Part shown: positions 56,857 to 64,000 of the stretch, piece by piece
Layout: each line of letters begins with the position of its first letter
Numbering within the stretch: position 1 is the first letter of the stretch
Origin: Neoechinorhynchus agilis
Lineage: Eukaryota; Acanthocephala
Assembly (NCBI GenBank): GCA_051530055.1
Contig: CM121342.1
Span: forward strand, 2,790,001 to 2,854,000
Direction of reading: 5' to 3'
Length of the DNA: 64,000 nucleotides
Translations under genes and position numbers: made by a program
The notes under the pieces: generated by a model
The model's input: only the letters and a program-made list of their open reading frames with translations
Databases searched by the model: none
Told to the model about the DNA's origin: nothing

Positions 56857-59614
56857 CTAACCAGCAAATGCTGCATTGACGAGATTCGCGAATACCGCAC
56901 ATCCAAGCGACCTTATGGCATTTTTTTGAATCGTATTGGCTCGTTTAGGGGCCAATGCTATAAGAACTGAACATAAAAGACCTAAGGAGGCGATGTTGGC
57001 GAATCCGCATAATGCGTAGACCATTATTTTGAAAGATCGTTCCTAAAGGAAATTTGTTTAGGAATACGTTCTGTGTGCCTTACGTCGAATATCATTGGTT
57101 GATCTCCTCTATAAGTGCTTCGATTACAAACGTAACCGTAAAAGGTTCCTCCAGCGATCATGCTATCTTTATGCTTTTTAATCTTTCCTAGATCGATAAA
57201 TGCGAGAAACTATAGGATGGCATTGCAAATCAATGGAAATTATGTTTGCTTGTACCTCATTCATTACAGTTTTTGTACCGAATAACTGTCCGGCTACAAC
57301 GCAATCTTGTCGGTCGATCCCGATCAGCCACATGAATGGGTAAAACACATAACCGAGAAGCACCTTTGAATCAGCGGAAAATTAGAAATTGTGAAAGTTG
57401 CTCTTCAAAAATACTTCATAAAGTGCAGTTGCTAATGTTATTTTCAGAAAATCAGGATTAGCGTAACGATGAATTAATGTAACTTTGAAATTGAACCCAA
57501 AAATGAAACTAATTTCAACTTACACTGAAAGTGAGGTTTTTAGCAATCACAAGATTGAAAAACCATCCAACAAACTGATCAATTAGATGCAATATAGACG
57601 TTGAAACGATTAGCGTCGCAATTATAGATCCACAGATTTTTAACGAAGCCACTGAACCGCTGAGTATCGATTTTATTATTGACGAGTCATCGTCGCTGAA
57701 ATATCAAGGAAGTTAATTTGGTGTTTGAAAATTGGAAAAATACCAAAGACGGTATGTCTTGACGATCTCTTTTGTTGCTCTGCTTACATGGATCTCTGGA
57801 TGGGAAATTTTTGATATTAGATAGCTGATAGGCGCCACTAATACGCAAGCTCCCAAAAGCTCTTCAAGTGGAACCTTAAACAGGAGAGGTATAATAAATG
57901 AGGATTTAAATGCATTTAAGAACTTACATTTAGTTTTGTATAAGCTACCAAGATGGAACCGGCCACGGATGCCATACCAGCAGACATTAAAACGGTTAAT
58001 TCAGACGCCGTCATTTGCTCCAAAAATGGTTTGACTGCAAGTGGTACTTCTGTCTAGTTGTTTAGATTTTGAAAGCAAATATAGTTAATCGGGGATGGTT
58101 GAACGCTGAATAGCAGTGATCGTTGATAAACAAAATATGTATGAGGCGTATGAATAATAATAAAAACGAAATTATTTAATATTTAACCTTAAAGTTTTAT
58201 AAATTTTATTTACAAAGTTTAAAATAACCGCTCTTGAGCACTAAATATCGATAGGAATTTTTATGAATTTTTAAAAGATGTTTATCTCTATTCTTTATAG
58301 ATAAAAACCGCTAATCAGCCACTTGAAGCTGCTTAGTGTCAAAACTCAATTTCTGTCAGGATGAATCTGAGGAACAAGAAATTTGATTTCATAAGTATGT
58401 ATTTCTTTTTAGGATTGAACTTGCTCATTACGCGAAGGCCATTCATACCATTCCAAGTAAAGTATTCGCTGCTATCGAAATTGATTCAGTTGGACTAGCA
58501 CCGATCAGGTTATCAAGAATCATAGACAAAAAATTGATAAACATTTGCATAAGTCCCAAATGGTAGCAAAGATTGATTATACCAGCTAGGAATATTATTG
58601 AACTTGTTATCTAAAAAATCCAGTGATTTTGTCCAGCAGTTTCTCGTCATAAAAACGTACTTCGATCGCCATTGAATTCCATCCGGCATTATCAGGCAGC
58701 AAGTATGATGAATTTACTAGAGTGAAATTTACTGGAAACTTGTAGAGCGATCCATAAACTGCAGCCATTCCATGGTCGGTTGAACTCAAGAATAGCTTGA
58801 CCTTATCGCTCAAATATTTAATGATAAATTGACCTGTTGACGTCTTCAGAATAACCAGAGAAATCGCAACTTCGAAAACCAATGAAGATGTCACTATTTT
58901 CCAATTGACCTTCAAGCTAATCGTTTAATAGAAGAAAGTTTCAATATCTTACCATAAAAGGTGTTTTTGAGCTGACAAAGACAATTCCAAGCATTACGAT
59001 AATTCCAAGAAAACCCTGATACCAATTATGGCTCCTTTCACGTGCCATAAAAAATATAAGAGCCATCAGAATGCCAACACTTGCTGCCACCCTTGTCCAT
59101 CTTAGCAATTAGGGAGTATAATTTGAAAATAAGATCTAAGACTCACCTGACGACGAAGTTAAATCTTTTTTTATTTTTACTTTTGTCAAATTTTGGTTTA
59201 ACGCGGCGAAACAGTTTATTTAGGATATCTAACTTTAATATAAGAATTATCAATATGATGATAGTCATAATAAATAGATCTAAACGTTAGAATAAACCAA
59301 AACATGTTATATTATTAAGCAAATACCTTTTCCTTGCGAATGTCCAAATGACTCCGACATGGCGAACCCGAAATAAACTAAATAGGCTACCGCCAGGAGC
59401 CACTTAAAGGCATTCTTTAAGTGACGCTAAACATCATCCAAAAATAACGGAAAAAATATTTCTCCAGCGCGTTTAGAACCTTTATAGGCGATTTCTTTAC
59501 TTTTTCCTTATATCCATTGAAGTAAAGTGCCATCTTCTCAATAAATTTATTATGTTTATGTGGCAATCTTTCAAAAGCAATTCCATCGTCGTCTTCATAA
59601 ATGTCAAGTTCCAT
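56857..59614 (-). CDS. Concentrative nucleoside transporter (SLC28/CNT family)
   Basis: A multi-exon membrane protein on the minus strand, ending at 56,857 (VNAAFAG stop). The N-terminal cytoplasmic exon starts at 59,614 (MELDIYEDDDGIAFERL). Membrane segments follow: WLLAVAYLVYFGFAM (about 59,370), IMTIIILIILILKLDIL (about 59,250), VGILMALIFFM (about 59,060) and GFLGIIVMLGIVFVSS (about 59,000). The transport core has GAGGIINLCYHLG-type sequence (seen as FLAGIINLCYHLGLMQMF, about 58,560), GASPTESISIAANTLLGM (about 58,480), TEVPLAVKPFLEQMTASEL (about 58,030), SAGMASVAGSILVAY, VPLEELLGACVLVAPISYL (about 57,860), and ALCGFANIASLG (about 57,000). These match the conserved CNT motifs (G-x-x-PTESV, TE-x-PL, CGFAN-x-x-S-x-G) lining the nucleoside site. 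The protein would import nucleosides coupled to sodium or protons across the plasma membrane. Exon borders near 59,430 are unresolved, and the true start may lie upstream, since the frame stays open to about 59,680. Confidence 0.92.
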
Positions 59615-59689
59615 TTCGAAATTGTAAGACCCTCTTACGTTATCCGTTTCGAGTTGGAGACTAAATACACTTTTTATTTTCTGAGAATA

Positions 59690-60360
59690 AAATAGTTAAA
59701 AAAATCGCCTAACCTTTCCATGAGTAAAACCAAAATTTTCTTGTAAAAACTAGTGCACGCCGACCAAGACGACTTTTTGATTATATTTATCCGAGCATGT
59801 CAACACAAGGTCTTCATATTTAAGTCTATGTGGATTGTAGATGACTTTTAAAGCACGACCTACGTCGTTTCGAAAATGTTGTAATAGTTACGCTCAAAAA
59901 ATATAAAATATTTCGCGATCTAACGCCTAATTTAAGCATACATTTGAGGACAATAACGATCAAAAATCAATATGTCGATAAAAAAAGTTAATATTCTAGA
60001 ACCGTCGGTAAAAATAAAACTGCGAAAATAAATTAGCATGTCTACAACAAACCATGATTAGAACTTTCAAATAAAAATTTTCGGTACAATATAAAGACTT
60101 AGTGCGCAAAGCCGAGTTGAATCATTGCATTGATATTAGTGAAAAGCTGCAAATATAGCATTTTATTCAACGTATAATTTCAATTATTTAAAAATTTCGT
60201 GTTCCCGCAAGATAATTTGCTCGAAATTTCAACCTTTGGCAGATGATCAATAAAGAAAACACGCATTGATTTTAAATACCGCAAGTGAAAATTTAATTGC
60301 TCAACAATGAAGTGAGAAAAATTCTCGGTGGATTTATTTATAACTTTTAAAAACGCTCAT
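59690..60360. other. AT-rich intergenic region
   Basis: No gene recognised; the region is bounded on the right by LINE-derived sequence. It probably contains the promoter of the minus-strand transporter. Confidence 0.35.
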
Positions 60361-60361
60361 T

Positions 60362-60453
60362 ACAATCACCACCGTCCGCAAAATCTTAGCTTCTCTCCTT
60401 CCTCGGCTGTCGTTATCACGCTTGCAGCATTGCCTCGTTGTACTGCGAGCGAG
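60362..60453 (-). mobile_element. LINE 3'-end fragment, copy 6
   Basis: The last 90 bp of the LINE on the minus strand (CAATCACCACCGTCCGC... TGCGAGCGAG), abutting the end of the inverted duplication at the AAGCTT hexamer. Confidence 0.85.
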
Positions 60454-62015
60454 AAGCTTAAGTCCACATTCATCGTTTTTTTACGGCGAGCAGCATTTAG
60501 GCGATAGTAAACACTTCAAAACTTAGGACGAATTCGGTCGGTCGAAATTAGAAATAAAACTTTAAGCTACTTCACCAAAATCTTGGAAAAAATGACATTA
60601 ATTCGGTGACGTATTTACCTAGGAAGTTTCGTTTTCTCGTAAAAGAACGAGGTCACAACACGATTTTTTGTAAAAAGGTAGACGAACTCACATATTTAAA
60701 AACTTACAAGCAGTAAGTATTGGCGCGCAACCAAAGCCCAATGACGACCGAAGATGCGATTGCATCTCAGAGGGCACATTGAAAAATGAAAAATAATCGG
60801 TGGGGAAGGTTTTACACGAGGCACCCATTGATTGGAAGGTTCATGGTTCCTCTTCTTTTTTCAATAATGAAACTTAGAATTCAATTGGGATTTCATTGAA
60901 GGTGGGATTTTACCTTTAAAAAGATTAAGAACATTTTCATATATTAAACTTTTATTTGTAGAACTTAATAAAGTACAAAACGCGCAATCACCACCGTCCG
61001 CAAAATCTTAGCTTCTCTCCTTCCTCGACCGTCGCTATCGCGCTTGCAGCATTGCCTCGTTGTGCTGCCAGCGAGATATTTTGTCGAAGGAATACACCTG
61101 CTCGTGCGTCGCCGGTCGTTTCTCTCAATTTCTTCGAGAGATCTTGGAGCAGAGTGAGTGCCGAGCTGCCAAGCGATCCATACGTCTCTACTCCGAAGGG
61201 GACAAAATAGTGGGCTCCTGGTTAGGCTGTATCTCCAGCTTTTTCGAGAGTAGGGAATGTTGCTTACTGCGAAAGTGTCCACAATCGTTGCCTCCCAGAG
61301 AAGGCATTTGCCCTCCCGCCACGGAAAGACCGAAATTCCGTCTGGTCGACGACCGTCTAGTCAACAAAGATGGGCGGGTTCAAAGATGTTGGGGAAGTTC
61401 GCCGTTCTCAACGCCCGAGAAATTACGCTTTTGATCTCAGAATGGCATTAGAACCTTTCTCCTGACTTTCGGCAAACGGGGCCGTGTCGCCCGAAAGCAC
61501 CAACCAAAGACCCACATCGACAGCGATGTCGTGTGCATATCGAGAGACCAAGTCTTAAGGACACTGCGATCCTCGTTACCTCGTCCGTGAGAAGAGTTCT
61601 CACAGATGCCAGAGGAACAGCTTCCAACCACGCCCCAGATTCTCGTGTCGAAACTGCCAACAATCTAGCTCGGACGACCCCATCGCGAGAACCTGAAAGT
61701 AGAGAGCTGTGAGCTCTCGCGACGAGAGGCCTGCCCCAGATCGACTGTCTGATGCCATTCACGGGAACATGGTTAGCGCCTATCTGCTGGCGCCATTCCT
61801 CAACCGCCACCACAAAGTCTTGGTCAAGACAAAACTTTTCCCCCGGAATTATCTTCGCTATCGGTTGACTCCCTTCATACGATCCAAGAAAGGCTGGCAA
61901 ACCAAATTCTACTAGCGCCCGAATGCCCAATACCCCAGATGACACAAGCAATGAAGCTTGTCGCTACGCCTCATCTGAGAGCTGGACATTTAAAAAACGC
62001 TCGAGACAAGCCCTC
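60454..62015 (-). repeat. Arm 2 of the 1,562-bp inverted duplication (LINE copy 7 plus flank)
   Basis: The reverse complement of 19,039-20,600, containing 1.06 kb of LINE 3' region (60,955-62,015) and about 500 bp of non-LINE flank (60,454-60,954). The few differences include single bases near 61,905, 61,942 and 61,968. Both arms have the same total length, so there is no net indel. Confidence 0.92.
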
Positions 62016-62308
62016 GATCAGAATCTTGGATTCGATTCAATAAAAGATCGGTGCTGTACGGGCGGTTGCCGGGGATGACATTATTTGTCTTTTTAAGATA
62101 GGAGAAAAGTTAAACTCTCCCATCGATGGATTAGCTTAAAACCCGGCGGAAATCAAGTTTGTTTTAAAGCCCTCGATTTTCTCGTTCTTTACTGACCAAA
62201 AAAAGAACGCTCCTTGTCGAATGCGTTTCAACTTTAAACTATAAATTCGTGTTCTTTTTAAAAACCTCCATTTTCGTTAAAAGTTTCCTAAAAAACAATA
62301 ATTGAAAA

Positions 62309-63260
62309 ATGCCCAAAAGATCAACTCTATATTTTTATGCTTTGGACTACCGTCGGGGTATTGGTTGTGATATGACAATAAAGGAAGCCATCGATTGTTC
62401 ATGTGGACAATTTAAGAGTCTTAGTGTCGAAGAACGAGCGAAATACGAAGCGAAAGCGAATAAGTGGCGCGAGGAGAACCATCGTTGAAACCCAGATATC
62501 AATTTTATGGGTCAACAAATAGAACAAGCAATTGATTTTGTAGATCAGGCAATAAGTCTTCAAGAGATGAATGCGAACATATGTGAGAGTCTTATTGATT
62601 ATATAATGGACGGCGATGATATTGATTTGTTTTTGATTTTGTATCTATTTTTTATTACACAGCCTCAAACATCCACAAAAAATAATTAACACAAATGCAC
62701 CGTTCTTCCTTTTTTATAGTTGTTGGTCGAGACCAATCGAGGCAGCGAATAAAGCTGAGTGTCGGATTGATCAAATTTCTCAGTATTGCCTCTGAATAAT
62801 ATGAAAACCATGCGCAATTAATTGCAATACTACATAGCGCAAAAGTCCAATATTATACGGGTAAACATGTCGCTGCCGAGTTTGCATTGTGCAAAATTGG
62901 TTCAAAAGGCAAATACGAGTGTTCAATTATTGATCCGGGTAAGATTCCGACTGGATGTTTAGCGGGCACAAAAGAGTCCGAAGAGGTCCATCACATTCCA
63001 GCTGATATGAGCGAGCTTAGAGAATTGAAAGGAACAGGAAACTACGAAAATTATGTTGGTTCATTTGAGGGTCGAGTTCATCAAGGTGAACCTCCTGATT
63101 TTAAAACAGTACCGAGAGTGCCCTTAAAAACGCTGATAATATATTGTTCACACCTTGGAAGATAACCGATACATCACCGAGGACTATGAAGCTATCCTCG
63201 ATTTTGAGGGGCGCTGGCACGTGTACACAAAGCAACCACAACAACAAATATATGTTTAAA
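62309..63260 (+). CDS. MAEL: Maelstrom-like protein (HMG box plus MAEL domain), possibly damaged
   Basis: A 59-codon frame at 62,309-62,488 (MPKRSTLYFYALDYRRG, EEAIDC-type KEAIDCSCGQF, SVEERAKYEAKANKWREEN) reads as the short N-terminal HMG box of Maelstrom. It ends in TGA. The same frame continues (NPDINFMGQQIEQAIDF) to about 62,690. A second frame, from about 62,800 to 63,165, contains YTGKHVAAEFALCKIG, YECSIIDPGKIPTGCL and VHHIPADM, matching the start of the MAEL domain (PAE.A..RYSL...INPG.I..G....HKIP). Possible C-terminal coding continues to 63,260 (YITEDYEAILDFEGRW). MAEL acts in the animal piRNA pathway that silences transposons in the germline. The in-frame TGA after the HMG box and unclear splice sites mean this is either a gene with introns I cannot place or a pseudogene. 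The MAEL domain appears shorter than usual. Confidence 0.6.
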
Positions 63261-64000
63261 GGTTAATGTAGTTTGTTGTTTGCAAACTTACAAATAATAC
63301 ATTAACATTTTTTTGGACACGTGTATTGTTATTGAACGTTTTTCCTCAAATATTTGATTTATTGGAAATATTTCACAAGGTAACCTCGCCTCATCATTCA
63401 TTGTTTGTAAGTTTTATCAACTGGACCCGGATTATTTTCACCAAAAGTATACTTTGATTATCCCGAAGGATTTTCTATCGATTGTATACATTAATGTTTC
63501 GATCGTTTTCATTTTAAGGCATTATATCGTACTCTTTTGATTGTGAGGTCAAAACAGAAGATTTTTGGTTGGACAATAGCAAAGTGCATATAATGCATTC
63601 AATGGAGTCGTCATTAAAAGATGATTATACGAAATAAACGACATTCTTGTTCACAGATTTAATAAAAATAATCCAAAGTTCACTTCATCGCCCACAAGTC
63701 TACCATTAATGCGTAACCATTTTGGCAGTAATCCGTGAAGAGTGACTCCATCCGCCATGGCAATTAATTGGATTAAATGCTATATGAAGTTCAATATTTT
63801 AAATCTCAAAGATAATAATATAATAACACTTTTATTGGATACAAAGAAAGGTTTAGGAGGACCCATGTACCTTTGGGTCCTCCTCCGTTAATGTGGGAAT
63901 ATGCAGTCGAGGAATGCCCGTTTGGGAGGTAATATCTGGTCGGAGGGATGTCTATTCGAGTAGGAACTATCGAGTCGAGGATGATCGTTCGGGTGAGGAT
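63261..64000. other. Right-hand end of the window, no gene confirmed
   Basis: AT-rich. A minus-strand frame ending near 63,660 starts MADGVTLHGLLPKWLRING at about 63,759, but is only about 37 codons. A small hairpin (GGAGGACCCA...TGGGTCCTCC) lies at 63,857-63,886. Confidence 0.3.

Noticed and set aside
1-64000. CRISPR arrays, bacterial operons or ribosome-binding sites
   Set aside because: All recognisable genes are animal type with spliceosomal introns; the only regular arrays are the exon cassette and the palindromic satellite.

Overview
The window is nuclear DNA from an animal. It holds animal-type genes for a MADD/Rab3-GEF with DENN domains, a fused two-half eukaryotic 6-phosphofructokinase, calcineurin B, a complex I accessory subunit (NDUFB8), a SLC28/CNT nucleoside transporter, SKP1 and a likely Maelstrom. 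Coding exons are separated by very short GT-AG introns, mostly about 33-60 nt, and intergenic DNA is AT-rich. A leucine-rich-repeat gene at the left looks like DRC3, a component of motile-cilium axonemes. That argues for a ciliated animal rather than a nematode or arthropod without motile cilia. Compact introns plus cilia would suit, for example, a small or reduced spiralian, but the phylum cannot be fixed from this sequence alone.

Layout. 1-0.83 kb: Ty3/Gypsy fossil. 2.3-4.9 kb (-): DRC3-like LRR gene. 6.2-7.8 kb (-): lysine/serine-rich unknown protein. 8.4-8.6 kb: foldback element. 9.15-11.7 kb: LINE with a restriction-like endonuclease (RLE). 11.9-12.4 kb (-): calcineurin B. 12.65-20.1 kb: a second LINE copy split by a Mag-like LTR element (13,077-17,442, 5-bp target duplication). 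20.6-31.5 kb: a mosaic of inverted and direct repeats built from LINE 3' ends and fossil LTR-element 3' ends, surrounding an R/N/Q-rich gene whose N-terminus resembles the Mago-binding motif of PYM. 31.8-32.3 kb: NDUFB8. 33.9-40.4 kb: MADD. 41.3-43.6 kb: a secreted coiled-coil protein encoded by a tandem array of exon pairs. 44.2-49.5 kb: phosphofructokinase with two alternative exons for the catalytic GGDAQG loop. 50-52 kb: unidentified or decayed sequence. 52.7-54.3 kb: foldback repeats and a tandem array of palindromic 271-bp units. 54.4-55.2 kb: SKP1. 56.9-59.6 kb (-): CNT transporter. 60.4-62.0 kb: an inverted, nearly identical copy of 19.0-20.6 kb. 62.3-63.3 kb: Maelstrom-like gene.

The host genes are mostly unrelated housekeeping, signalling and cilium genes with no operon-like logic. 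The most unusual host features are the exon-pair array gene, the twin phosphofructokinase exons, the PYM-like gene with a large internal duplication, and a recurring hammerhead-like core (CTGANGA, small hairpin, GAAA) in several unrelated repeats.
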